Positions 27,402 to 35,260 of a DNA stretch of 64,000 bases are shown piece after piece. Source of the DNA: Oscillospiraceae bacterium (GTDB taxonomy: Bacteria; Bacillota; Clostridia; Oscillospirales; Oscillospiraceae); assembly GCA_017561205.1 (NCBI GenBank), contig JAFZDL010000025.1, forward strand, positions 1-64,000, in the 5' to 3' direction. Numbering within the stretch: the stretch's first letter is position 1; each line of letters starts with the position of its first letter. A model generated the notes under the pieces. The model saw only the letters and a list, made by a program, of their open reading frames with translations. It ran no database searches and was not told the DNA's origin. The position numbers and the translations under genes are program-made.

Positions 27402-29081
27402 ATGGCTGAAATGAACGAAAGCAAAAATTTCATCCATGCCTTTATTGACGAGGACATTGCAGAGGGCGGTCGCTATGCCGGTCAGACTGTTCACACCCGG
27501 TTCCCGCCGGAGCCCAACGGCTATCTGCACATCGGTCACTGCAAGGCGCTGATCATCGATTTCGGCACTGCAGAGAAATACAATGGCATGTGCAACCTGC
27601 GTATGGACGACACAAACCCCACCAAGGAAGATGTTGAGTTCGTGGAGGCTATCAAGGAAGATATTCGCTGGTTGGGTTTTGATTGGGGCGATCGGTTCTA
27701 CTATGGTTCTGACTATTTCGAGAAGGACTACGAATATGCTGTTGAACTGATTAAGAAGGGTCTTGCCTATGTTTGCGAGCTGACTCCCGAGCAGGCCAAG
27801 GAAATGCGCGGAGATTTGAATACCCCCGCTACTTCTCCCTACCGTGATCGTCCCATTGAGGAAAGCCTCGACCTCTTCGCCCGGATGCGCGCCGGCGAGT
27901 TTGAAGATAACCGCTACACCCTCCGCGCCAGGATCGACTTGGCTTCTGGCAACTTCAATATGCGTGACCCGGTAATTTACCGAATTCGTCATATGCACCA
28001 TCACCGCCAGGGTGATAAGTGGTGCATCTATCCTATGTATGACTTTGCTCACCCCATTCAGGACGCATTGGAGGGTATCACTCACTCCCTGTGTTCTCTT
28101 GAGTTTGAGAATCACCGTCCCCTGTACAACTGGGTTGTTGAGAATGTTTCCGTGCCTCACCATCCTCGGCAGATCGAATTTGCCCGGTTGGGTATTGACC
28201 ACACTGTACTGTCCAAGCGCAAGCTCCGTCAGCTGGTGGAGGAAGGCCGGGTTTCCGATTGGGATGACCCCCGTATGCCCACTCTGTGCGGTCTACGCCG
28301 CAGAGGTTATACACCTGCATCTATCCGCAATTTCTGTGACCGTGTTGGTGTTGCCAAATCTCCCAACACCATCGAGTACGCATTCCTGGAGCACTGCCTC
28401 CGGGAGGACTTGAACGAGACAGCTCAGCGTGTTATGGCTGTTGTGAAGCCCGTAAAGCTGACCATCACCAACTATCCCGAGGATCAAAGCGAGACTTTTG
28501 CTGTTGAGAACAATCCCAATAAGCCTGAGGATGGCACCCGCGAAGTTAGCTTCTCCCGCAACCTGTGGATTGAAGCAGACGACTTCCTGGCTGAGCCCGT
28601 TCCTAAGTATAAGCGCCTGTACCCCGAAGGTCCTGAGTGCCGCTTGAAGGGCGCTTATGTAATTAAGTGCACCGGCTGTGTCACCGACGAAAATGGCAAT
28701 GTGACAGAGGTACTGGCCACCTACGATCCCGATTCCAAGGGCGGTGATCCTGCTGACGGACGGAAGATCAAGGGTGCTACCATCCACTGGGTAGATGCCA
28801 CTACCTGCTGCGATGCAGAGGTTCGCCAGTACTCCAACCTCTTTGACGATCCCGATCCCGATGCATCCGGCAAGGATTTCCTCTCCTGCCTGAACCCCAA
28901 CTCTCTGGAGGTACTCACCGGTTGTAAGGTAGAGGCAAGCCTGAAAAATGCCAAGGCTCCCGCATCCTATCAGTTTATGCGTTTGGGCTACTTCTGCCCT
29001 GACTCCAAGGATTCCGCTCCCGGACATTTGGTATTCAACCGCTCCGTGAGTCTGAAGGATAGCTTCAAGCCTGCAAAATAA
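27402..29081 (+). CDS. glnS: Glutaminyl-tRNA synthetase
   Basis: This is a 559-aa class I synthetase of the GlnRS/GluRS-E type. It has FPPEPNGYLHIGHCKALIIDFG (HIGH), RMDDTNPTKE, and VLSKRKL as the KMSKS equivalent. A long C-terminal anticodon-binding beta-barrel includes GNVTEVLATYDPDSKGG and TIHWVDATTCCDAEVR. It charges tRNA-Gln directly, so this organism need not rely solely on the Glu-tRNA-Gln amidotransferase route. GAGAGG precedes ATG 27402. It is monocistronic, with its own promoter and a bidirectional terminator. No T-box is seen in its short leader. Confidence 0.97.
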   Translation: MAEMNESKNFIHAFIDEDIAEGGRYAGQTVHTRFPPEPNGYLHIGHCKALIIDFGTAEKYNGMCNLRMDDTNPTKEDVEFVEAIKEDIRWLGFDWGDRFYYGSDYFEKDYEYAVELIKKGLAYVCELTPEQAKEMRGDLNTPATSPYRDRPIEESLDLFARMRAGEFEDNRYTLRARIDLASGNFNMRDPVIYRIRHMHHHRQGDKWCIYPMYDFAHPIQDALEGITHSLCSLEFENHRPLYNWVVENVSVPHHPRQIEFARLGIDHTVLSKRKLRQLVEEGRVSDWDDPRMPTLCGLRRRGYTPASIRNFCDRVGVAKSPNTIEYAFLEHCLREDLNETAQRVMAVVKPVKLTITNYPEDQSETFAVENNPNKPEDGTREVSFSRNLWIEADDFLAEPVPKYKRLYPEGPECRLKGAYVIKCTGCVTDENGNVTEVLATYDPDSKGGDPADGRKIKGATIHWVDATTCCDAEVRQYSNLFDDPDPDASGKDFLSCLNPNSLEVLTGCKVEASLKNAKAPASYQFMRLGYFCPDSKDSAPGHLVFNRSVSLKDSFKPAK

Positions 29082-29122
29082 GTCAAAGCCTCCGGCCGGT
29101 GGTTAACTTTGTCAACCAACTA

Positions 29123-29158
29123 AAAAAGATGGCTCGCTGTTTAGCGAGCCATCTTTTT
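29123..29158. terminator. Bidirectional terminator between glnS and recR
   Basis: A perfect 16-bp stem, 29123-29138 with 29143-29158, has loop GTTT, A5 on one foot and T5 on the other. Confidence 0.94.
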
Positions 29159-29163
29159 AATGA

Positions 29164-29763
29164 TTAAATTTCTTGTCTGCCTTCCAAGGCCCGGGAAAGG
29201 GTCACCTCATCGGCATATTCCAACTGGCTGCCCACAGGTACACCATAGGCAAGGCGGGTCACTTTGATCTCCATTGGCCGCAAAAGCCGGGAGATGTACA
29301 TAGCCGTAGCCTCTCCTTCTGTATCCGGATTGGTAGCCATAATCACTTCCGACACACCGCCCGCTGCCACACGCTGCAACAGTTCCTTTACGCGGATATC
29401 ATCCTGGGTGATATGGTTCAGCGGAGAAATCACACCGTGGAGCACATGATACACACCGTTAAACTCACGGCTGCGCTCCATTGCGATCACATCCTTGGGC
29501 TCTGCCACCACACAGATAAGTCCTCTGTTGCGGGTAGGATCGTCACAAATAGGACAAACCTCCCGGTCTGTTAAATTTTGGCACACAGGGCAGGTATGGA
29601 CTGTACGCTTGGCCTCCAGGATCGCATCAGCAAAGCTTTGGGCTTCCTCCTGGGGAAGTCCCAACACATAGAATGCAAGCCTTTGGGCGGTTTTGCCGCC
29701 AATGCCGGGAAGCCTTGCAAATTGGTCCGCCAAATCCTGGAGCGCTGCAGGAAAATACTGCAT
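29164..29763 (-). CDS. recR: Recombination protein RecR
   Basis: The 199-aa protein has a helix-hairpin-helix start (LARLPGIGGKTAQRLAFYVL), the four-Cys zinc finger CPVCQNLTDREVCPIC (about residues 57-72), the Toprim VVAEPKDVIAMERSREFNGVYHVL with GVISPLNHI, and a C-terminal Walker-B-like VTRLAYGVPVGSQLEYADEVTL. RecR works with RecF/RecO to load RecA at gaps. It follows ybaB and dnaX as in B. subtilis. GGAGGGG precedes ATG 29763. Confidence 0.97.
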   Translation of the reverse strand: MQYFPAALQDLADQFARLPGIGGKTAQRLAFYVLGLPQEEAQSFADAILEAKRTVHTCPVCQNLTDREVCPICDDPTRNRGLICVVAEPKDVIAMERSREFNGVYHVLHGVISPLNHITQDDIRVKELLQRVAAGGVSEVIMATNPDTEGEATAMYISRLLRPMEIKVTRLAYGVPVGSQLEYADEVTLSRALEGRQEI

Positions 29764-29772
29764 AGCCCCTCC

Positions 29773-30123
29773 TTAGAACAGGCCGCCCAGATTCAGACCG
29801 CCGGTGATTCTGGACATATTGTTGGCAGAATCCTCATCTGCTGCGCGCATTGCCTCATTCACAGCGGCAATGACCATATCCTGCAGCATCTCCACATCAT
29901 CGGGGTCCACTGCTTCGGGATTGATCTCCAATGCTACGACCTCGTGCTTGCCGTTCACTGTCGCCTTCACCATACCGCCGCCAGCAGCTGCGGTAAAGGT
30001 CTTGTTCTCCATCTCTTCCTGCATACGCAGCATCTCCTGCTGCATTTTCTGTGCCTGCTTGATCATAGCGGCCTGGTTCATACCGCCGCCACCGGGCATG
30101 CCCCGGAATCCACCTTTTGCCAT
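29773..30123 (-). CDS. YbaB/EbfC nucleoid-associated protein
   Basis: The 116-aa protein has a Gly/Met-rich start (GGFRGMPGGGGMNQ), the helix IKQAQKMQQEMLRMQEEMENKTF, a central beta hairpin (GGGMVKATVNGKHEVVALEINPEAV) and a C-terminal helix. This is the YbaB fold, a tweezer-like dimer that binds DNA. It is always found between dnaX and recR, as here. The start ATG 30123 has AAGGAG 8 nt upstream. Its precise role is not established in most bacteria. Confidence 0.95.
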   Translation of the reverse strand: MAKGGFRGMPGGGGMNQAAMIKQAQKMQQEMLRMQEEMENKTFTAAAGGGMVKATVNGKHEVVALEINPEAVDPDDVEMLQDMVIAAVNEAMRAADEDSANNMSRITGGLNLGGLF

Positions 30124-30135
30124 CGTAAATTCTCC

Positions 30136-31740
30136 TTAATCCTTCTTGATATTGATTATGTCAGAATGATCTCTGCCAAATTGCAGAAGCTGCTCCATCT
30201 GATCGTTCTTCACATTCATCGTTTCCTTGTCTGCAGCGATCACCCGAATAGGTCTGCCCAACATAGCTGTTGCCTTACGACTTGCCAGTTCCAGCACTTC
30301 ACGCTTGTCCACAACTGCCTTGGCAAAGGAATTGGTACACATCAGTACCAGGGTATCTCCTTGCAGAACACCTTTCACAGGGCCGTTGAGAGAGGCCGGG
30401 AAGAATCCAACCTCCGGGGGTGAAAGCTCACTGCGCAGCTGGTCGCAAAGCTCAGACCAAACATTTATCTCCAATTCATCGCCTTCAGCTACCGCAACAT
30501 CTGCTGCCACAGGCTGGGGTTTGGGTGCTTCAGCTTTTTCCTGTGTCGATACCGGGGTCGGCTGTGCAGGTATTGCATTTACAGTGATACTGCCGGTCTT
30601 GATTTGCTCTTCCAAGCGGGAGATACGTACATTTAGGCTTTGCGCATCCATTTGCAGTTCCGGCTGGCACAGACTCACAATACAAAGCTCTGCGTCTAAA
30701 CGACGGCTGGCGCTGCGGATAAAGCCCGCAGCGGTCTTTTGGATCAACTCCAGCATCCGGGTCAGTTCAGCGGAAGTAAAACGCCCTGCAAGGCTGCGGA
30801 CCTCTTCGTCAGAAGCCACACCGGAGAGCATAGTGACAGCCTCACGGGGCGCAGTCTGCATCACCATAAAATCACGGGTTAGACAAGCAAGTTCGTCTAA
30901 CAGCGCGCCCATATCCTTGCCCTCAGCATAATAGCGGTTCAGCAGTGTCAGAGCTTCACCGGCATTTTTATCTGCAATGCAATCCATCAGCTTGCCGCAG
31001 TCCTGAATACCGGCAATGCCCAAGCAGGCATAGACCTTTTCAGCGGTCAGATCACCGGTGGTAGCCGACGCGCACTGATCCAGCAAGCTCAAGCCATCAC
31101 GCATACCACCGTCAGCCAAGCGAGCTAACACACGGGCGGCAGAATCATCCAGTTCAATATTTTCCTGGTACGCAACATACTGCAGCCGTGCTGCAATATC
31201 CTCCTGGCTGATACGCCGGAAAGAAAACCGCTGGCAGCGGGAAAGGATGGTTGCAGGAACTTTATGCAATTCTGTAGTAGCCAGTATAAATAGCAAATGC
31301 TCCGGGGGTTCTTCGATAATTTTCAGCAGTGCATTAAATGCCGAAATAGAAAGCATATGCACCTCGTCGATGATGTACACACGCATTTTTACCTGGGAAG
31401 GTGTATACACCGCGTCATCCCGCAGGTCACGGACATTATCAACACCGTTGTTAGAGGCAGCATCGATTTCCAAAACATCCATGCAGCTGCCGGAGTCAAT
31501 AGCACGGCAGGAAGGACAGCAATTACAAGGATTGCCGTCCTGGGGATTTTCGCAGTTGACTGCCTTTGCCAAAATTTTGGCGCTGCTGGTTTTACCCGTT
31601 CCCCGAGAGCCGGTGAACAGGTAGGCATGACTCAAACGACCGCTCTGCAGCTGGGTCTTCAGTGTCTGCGTCACCGCAAGCTGACCCACCACATCGTCAA
31701 AGGTCTGTGGTCTATATTTACGATACAACGCCTGATACAT
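30136..31740 (-). CDS. dnaX: DNA polymerase III subunits gamma and tau
   Basis: The 534-aa clamp-loader ATPase opens YQALYRKYRPQTFDDVVGQ. It has Walker A FTGSRGTGKTSSAK (about 43-56), a zinc module CENPQDGNPCNCCPSC, Walker B YIIDEVHML and sensor 1 LFILATTE. A Pro/Ala/Glu-rich linker (about 390-430) precedes the tau C-terminal domain. It drives loading of the beta clamp with HolA/HolB. I saw no convincing slippery heptamer, so gamma is not predicted from frameshifting. It starts 18 nt downstream of the SRP RNA U-run. SD GAGAGG lies directly after that run. Confidence 0.97.
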   Translation of the reverse strand: MYQALYRKYRPQTFDDVVGQLAVTQTLKTQLQSGRLSHAYLFTGSRGTGKTSSAKILAKAVNCENPQDGNPCNCCPSCRAIDSGSCMDVLEIDAASNNGVDNVRDLRDDAVYTPSQVKMRVYIIDEVHMLSISAFNALLKIIEEPPEHLLFILATTELHKVPATILSRCQRFSFRRISQEDIAARLQYVAYQENIELDDSAARVLARLADGGMRDGLSLLDQCASATTGDLTAEKVYACLGIAGIQDCGKLMDCIADKNAGEALTLLNRYYAEGKDMGALLDELACLTRDFMVMQTAPREAVTMLSGVASDEEVRSLAGRFTSAELTRMLELIQKTAAGFIRSASRRLDAELCIVSLCQPELQMDAQSLNVRISRLEEQIKTGSITVNAIPAQPTPVSTQEKAEAPKPQPVAADVAVAEGDELEINVWSELCDQLRSELSPPEVGFFPASLNGPVKGVLQGDTLVLMCTNSFAKAVVDKREVLELASRKATAMLGRPIRVIAADKETMNVKNDQMEQLLQFGRDHSDIINIKKD

Positions 31741-31757
31741 ACTAACACATTCCTCTC

Positions 31758-32066
31758 AAAAAAGACCGGCTCATAACAAGATCGCACACCCGCATTTGAA
31801 CCTGCTCAATACCCGAAAACCTTGCAGCCAGCTCAGAAACGGCAACCCCGCGGCACACGGAAAGATCCGCTTAATGCTGCTTGGTTCCCCACCTGACATG
31901 GTTCACGGGATTCTGTTGCGCGAGACCGCTCCATCAACACCGCTTACAAGGCCCGGACAGTACCGGGACAGGCCCGGGTGCGGGGATTCACCCCTGCTAT
32001 AGCGGATTGCAGGTACAGGGCACCGCTAACTCCCCGATTAGTGCGACCTTGTTATAAGCCGGTCGC
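31758..32066 (-). ncRNA. ffs: Signal recognition particle RNA, large (Alu-domain) bacterial type
   Basis: On the - strand the sequence opens GACCGGCTTATAACAAGG and closes with its near-complement CTTGTTATGAGCCGGTC, followed by T6 (31758-31763), forming the long terminal helix. The S-domain hallmark TGTCAGGTGGGGAACCAAG then CAGC is present (GGAA tetraloop and asymmetric loop). Near the 5' end CGGGGAGTTAGCGGTGCCCT and CTATAGCAGGGGTGAA match the Alu region of Firmicute scRNA. The mature RNA is about 303 nt (31764-32066). It forms SRP with Ffh for co-translational membrane targeting. The position directly before dnaX equals the B. subtilis scr-dnaX order. Confidence 0.95.
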
Positions 32067-32088
32067 CATAACAAGGGTATTCGATTGC

Positions 32089-32310
32089 TTAGTTCAGCTT
32101 GGACTCAATAAACGCAGCCAACTCGCCGAAAGTGGAGATCTTCTGATCCTCCATCTCCAACTCAACACCCATCTCGGATTCCAGGTCCATGATCATTTCC
32201 ACAACATCCAAAGAGTCGATACCCAAGCTCTCAAAGGTGCTCTCGGGTGTGATCTCCTCAGGGTTCAGTTCCAATTGCTTGGAAGCATAAGAAACAAGCT
32301 TTTCGTACAT
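32089..32310 (-). CDS. acpP: Acyl carrier protein
   Basis: The 73-aa acidic protein has the phosphopantetheine site GIDSLDVVE with Ser33, the EEITPESTFESLG loop and a final helix. It carries growing acyl chains in fatty-acid synthesis. ATG 32310 has GGAGG 10 nt upstream; a longer frame to 32379 has no SD and would cross the promoter. No other fab gene is nearby. It has its own promoter, and the SRP RNA begins only 22 nt after its stop with no terminator between. Confidence 0.96.
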   Translation of the reverse strand: MYEKLVSYASKQLELNPEEITPESTFESLGIDSLDVVEMIMDLESEMGVELEMEDQKISTFGELAAFIESKLN

Positions 32311-32350
32311 AGTCTTTTTCCTCCATAAAGGTCTTACTTTATACTGGTAT

Positions 32351-32379
32351 ATTTTATTACATATAGGGGTGTTTGTCAA
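32351..32379 (-). promoter_or_regulatory. Promoter of acpP (and possibly the SRP RNA)
   Basis: On the - strand, consensus -35 TTGACA (32374-32379), a 17-nt spacer and -10 TAAAAT (32351-32356). The -35 overlaps the stop codon of the upstream flavoprotein gene. Confidence 0.85.
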
Positions 32380-33602
32380 TCACCGTTTTTCAGGCTGATG
32401 CCTGCTGTATAGGCGGTTGCCCAGGCTATTTGCAGGTTAAATCCACCTGTGTAAGCATCGCAATCAATGATCTCACCGGCAAAATATAGGCCGGGAATCA
32501 GCTTGGATTCCATAGTCTTGGGATTGATCTCCGAAACCTTGATACCACCGGAGGTGATGATAGCCTCCGCAACCGGGCGTTTGCCGACAATTTCTACGGA
32601 AAAGCCTTTCAAAAGCTCCACCAAGGCTCTGCGCTGCTGCTTGGTGAAGGAATTTGCCTCCAAACAAGCCGGTACTGACAGTATATCCAGTACCACAGGA
32701 ATCATAGAACGGGGAAGCAAATCCGTTAAGGCATTTTCCATTGCACGGTTCTTATAAACCTCTAAATCCCGGAGAATTCGGTCATTGAGCTTATTCTCAT
32801 CCAGGGCAGGCTTCAAGTCGATGACGAGCCGATATCCCTCCCCTTTCATATGGGCGCTGGCGCTGAGGGCCGTAGGTCCGGACACACCGAAATGGGTAAA
32901 GAGAAGTTCTCCAAAATCCTTATACAAGGTCTTGCCCTTGGCGTCCAGCAACTTCACAGCCACATTTCGCAAGGAAAGGCCCTGCATCCGCTGGCAGATG
33001 TTTCCGGCGGTTTCCAGCGGCACCAGGGAGCCCTCAGGGGCAATCACAGTATGTCCCAAGGCTTTTGCCATAGCATAACCATCGCCGGTGGAGCCGGTAG
33101 TAGGATAGGACACACCGCCGGTTGCCAAAACAACAGCCGAGGCAGAAAATATACCCGCCGTGGTCTTCACACTGGTAACATTACCATTTTCGGTAAGGAT
33201 TTCCTGGGCCCGGGCTGTTTGCACCTTTACATTCAACCTGTGCATCACGTTACGCAGGCATTCCAGTATAGAAGCTGACTTATCGCTCTCCGGAAACACT
33301 CTGTTTCCACGCTCTGTTTTGAGAGGACATCCGTGGCCTTCAAAGAAAGCCATCACTGATGACGGCGGACAGTTCTCCATCGCGCTGTACAGAAAACGTC
33401 CATTTCTAGTCACATTCTGCAGAATTTCCTGAGCAGCACAATCGTTGGTCACATTGCACCGGCCCTTACCGGTGATCAGCAGCTTCTTGCCCAGGCGGTC
33501 ATTTGCCTCTAAAAGCAATACCCGCAACCCCTGTTCTGCCGCTGTTATGGCAGAAAACATACCGGCAGGGCCGCCGCCAATGACGATCACATCATAGCTC
33601 AC
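32376..33602 (-). CDS. HI0933/BaiN-family flavoprotein (NAD(P)/FAD oxidoreductase)
   Basis: The 408-aa protein begins DVIVIGGGPAGMFSAITAAEQG, the dinucleotide-binding GxGxxG. It continues LEANDRLGKKLLITGKGRCNVTN (family motif), VVLATGGVSYPTTGSTGDGYAMAKALGH and a C-terminal GLYFAGEIIDCDAYTGGFNLQIAWATAYTAG for FAD. The family includes BaiN, implicated in bile-acid 7-dehydroxylation, and many uncharacterised E. coli YhiN-like members, so the substrate is open. It overlaps the end of the RpiR regulator gene by four bases (ATGA). The presence of a bile-salt-hydrolase-like gene at 56 kb is suggestive, but the two are not linked. Confidence 0.88.
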   Translation of the reverse strand: MSYDVIVIGGGPAGMFSAITAAEQGLRVLLLEANDRLGKKLLITGKGRCNVTNDCAAQEILQNVTRNGRFLYSAMENCPPSSVMAFFEGHGCPLKTERGNRVFPESDKSASILECLRNVMHRLNVKVQTARAQEILTENGNVTSVKTTAGIFSASAVVLATGGVSYPTTGSTGDGYAMAKALGHTVIAPEGSLVPLETAGNICQRMQGLSLRNVAVKLLDAKGKTLYKDFGELLFTHFGVSGPTALSASAHMKGEGYRLVIDLKPALDENKLNDRILRDLEVYKNRAMENALTDLLPRSMIPVVLDILSVPACLEANSFTKQQRRALVELLKGFSVEIVGKRPVAEAIITSGGIKVSEINPKTMESKLIPGLYFAGEIIDCDAYTGGFNLQIAWATAYTAGISLKNGD

Positions 33603-34468
33603 GGCAGCTTCACCTGCTTTTCATAGATATGATATTCTTCCCACACCCGCTCCAAGGTATCAAAATTCTTTTCCAGAACCGGCTCACGCTTTGTGCTTAA
33701 AGCAACCAACAATGCATTTACCACACTGAGTGGTGCTACCAAAGAGTCCGCAAAGGAAACCATATCACTCTTGGCAACCAGCACATAATCTCCGCACTGG
33801 GCAAGGGGTGATGCGTAGCTATTGGTGATGGCAACAACCTTAGCGCCTACGCTTTGGCAGTACCGGGCACCCTTGATGGTGGCCGTGGAATAGCGGGGAA
33901 AACTGAATGCCAGCACCACATCTCCGGCTTCTACATTCACAAGCTGCTCAAACATCTCACCGCCGCCGGAGGTGGTAATCACCCGGACATTGGGGAACAT
34001 ATAGTTGAGATAATACCCGGCAAAATTTGCCAAGGCAGCGGCAGAACGCACACCCAATAAATAGATATGCTTTGCGTTCAGAATAGCATCCACCACAGCC
34101 GCAAAATCCTCACGGTTGATGGTTTCTGCAGTTTGGTGCAGCTTTTCCGCATCAGCTTGGAGAACACTCGTCACCACATCCTGGCTGCCCATACGGTCAT
34201 TGGCAATCTCCAATCGCTGCGCAGAGGTCAGACGGTTGAGCACCATCTCCTGCATTGCCTTCTGCATGCTGGGATAGCCGTTATAGCCCAATTCCACAGC
34301 AAAACGAACCACCGTGGATTCAGAAATTCCCACAATACTGCCCAACTTACTGGCAGTCATAAAAGCAGCCTTATCATAGTATTCGGTTATGTAAGCTGCA
34401 ATCCTCTTTTGTCCTTTTGAGAAGGTCGGCATTTTCTCTTGCATCAGAGAAATAATATCTTCGTTCAT
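33599..34468 (-). CDS. MurR/RpiR-family transcriptional regulator
   Basis: The protein (289 aa) has an N-terminal HTH_6 domain (about 1-75; FSKGQKRIAAYI, GISESTVVRFAVELGYNGYPSMQKAMQ). A SIS sugar-phosphate domain follows (about 125-255; IYLLGVRSAAALANFAGYYL, VLAFSFPRYSTATI). Such regulators sense phosphosugars. ATG 34468 was chosen since GGAGG lies 8 nt upstream. It is translationally coupled to the flavoprotein gene downstream. The effector and target operon are not evident; no sugar genes are adjacent. Confidence 0.92.
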   Translation of the reverse strand: MNEDIISLMQEKMPTFSKGQKRIAAYITEYYDKAAFMTASKLGSIVGISESTVVRFAVELGYNGYPSMQKAMQEMVLNRLTSAQRLEIANDRMGSQDVVTSVLQADAEKLHQTAETINREDFAAVVDAILNAKHIYLLGVRSAAALANFAGYYLNYMFPNVRVITTSGGGEMFEQLVNVEAGDVVLAFSFPRYSTATIKGARYCQSVGAKVVAITNSYASPLAQCGDYVLVAKSDMVSFADSLVAPLSVVNALLVALSTKREPVLEKNFDTLERVWEEYHIYEKQVKLP

Positions 34469-34499
34469 AATCGCCTCCGACAACACAGAAATTGGTCAC

Positions 34500-34528
34500 A
34501 TTGTAGCACATTCCTTCACAATTTGCAA
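34500..34528 (-). promoter_or_regulatory. Promoter of the RpiR-flavoprotein operon
   Basis: On the - strand, -35 TTGCAA (34523-34528), a 17-nt spacer and -10 TACAAT (34500-34505), about 30 nt before the start codon. Confidence 0.7.
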
Positions 34529-34552
34529 GATACCGCAAGAAAAATTGCAAAT

Positions 34553-35260
34553 TTATCTTTTCAGCATCTGCACTTCCCTGTCAGTCAGTTGCCGCCACTT
34601 ACCCAAAGGTAAGTTGCCCAGCTGCAGTTCTCCCTCTGAAATACGCACTAAGCGAATCACATTCATACCGGCTGCATCGCACATGCGGCGAACCTGGCGG
34701 TTTCTGCCTTCGTGGATTACCACTTCTATCTTCGCCCGCCCTTTTTCGTCCGCTTCAATCAGCTTTACTGAGGGCTTAGCTATGGTGTAGCCGTCCAAGG
34801 TGATGGGCTTACCCAACTGTTCAAGGCCGGCTTTAGAATACCCTTCCACTGTTACAAGATAGGTTTTGTCCACATTATGCTTAGGGTGCATCAGTCGGTT
34901 GGCAAAATCACCGTCATTGGTAAGTAGTAACAGGCCTTCGGAGTCCATATCCAAACGGCCCACCGGATAAACCCGCTGTCCACAATCTTTCACCAGTTCC
35001 GCCACATTTTTGCGGCCTTTCTCATCGGAAAGTGTGGTGACAAATCCTCTGGGCTTATGGAGCATAATGTACGTGTATTCACCGCCGGACGGGAGCGGTT
35101 TCCCGTCCAGCAAGATAATATCCATATCCGGGTCAGCGCTTTCGCCCAGCAGGCAAACTCTGCCATTGCAGGTCACACGGCCGGCAGTAATCATTTCCTC
35201 TGCCTTGCGGCGAGATGTCACGCCCCGGGATGCAATGATTTTCTGTATTCTCTCTGTCAC
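34553..35260 (-). CDS. Pseudouridine synthase, RluB/RsuA family
   Basis: The 235-aa enzyme has an N-terminal S4 domain (ERIQKIIASRGVTSRRKAEEMITAGRVTCNG) and the catalytic region with VGRLDMDSEGLLLLTNDGDFANRL (catalytic Asp). KTYLVTVEG and the GRNRQVRRMCDAAG motif follow. It isomerises uridines in 23S or 16S rRNA; the operon position after dacA matches RluB of Firmicutes. The start is GTG 35260: AGGAGG lies 7 nt upstream and the GTGA overlaps the dacA stop. A longer frame would use the dacA 3' end and is not credible. Confidence 0.93.
   Translation of the reverse strand: MTERIQKIIASRGVTSRRKAEEMITAGRVTCNGRVCLLGESADPDMDIILLDGKPLPSGGEYTYIMLHKPRGFVTTLSDEKGRKNVAELVKDCGQRVYPVGRLDMDSEGLLLLTNDGDFANRLMHPKHNVDKTYLVTVEGYSKAGLEQLGKPITLDGYTIAKPSVKLIEADEKGRAKIEVVIHEGRNRQVRRMCDAAGMNVIRLVRISEGELQLGNLPLGKWRQLTDREVQMLKR

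Noticed and set aside
27381..29027. Two long antisense frames opposite glnS
   Set aside because: They mirror the glnS reading frame, lack start signals, and would overlap the mapped glnS promoter region and start.
29100..29118. GGTTAACTTTGTCAACC hairpin after glnS
   Set aside because: It has a mismatch, a 3-nt loop and no T-run. The strong terminator just downstream explains the region.
30500..30560. Possible dnaX slippery sequence (run of A on the - strand near the linker)
   Set aside because: The run is GGAAAAAG, and in the zero frame it does not form an X-XXY-YYZ heptamer. No downstream stem was evident, so programmed frameshifting is not supported.
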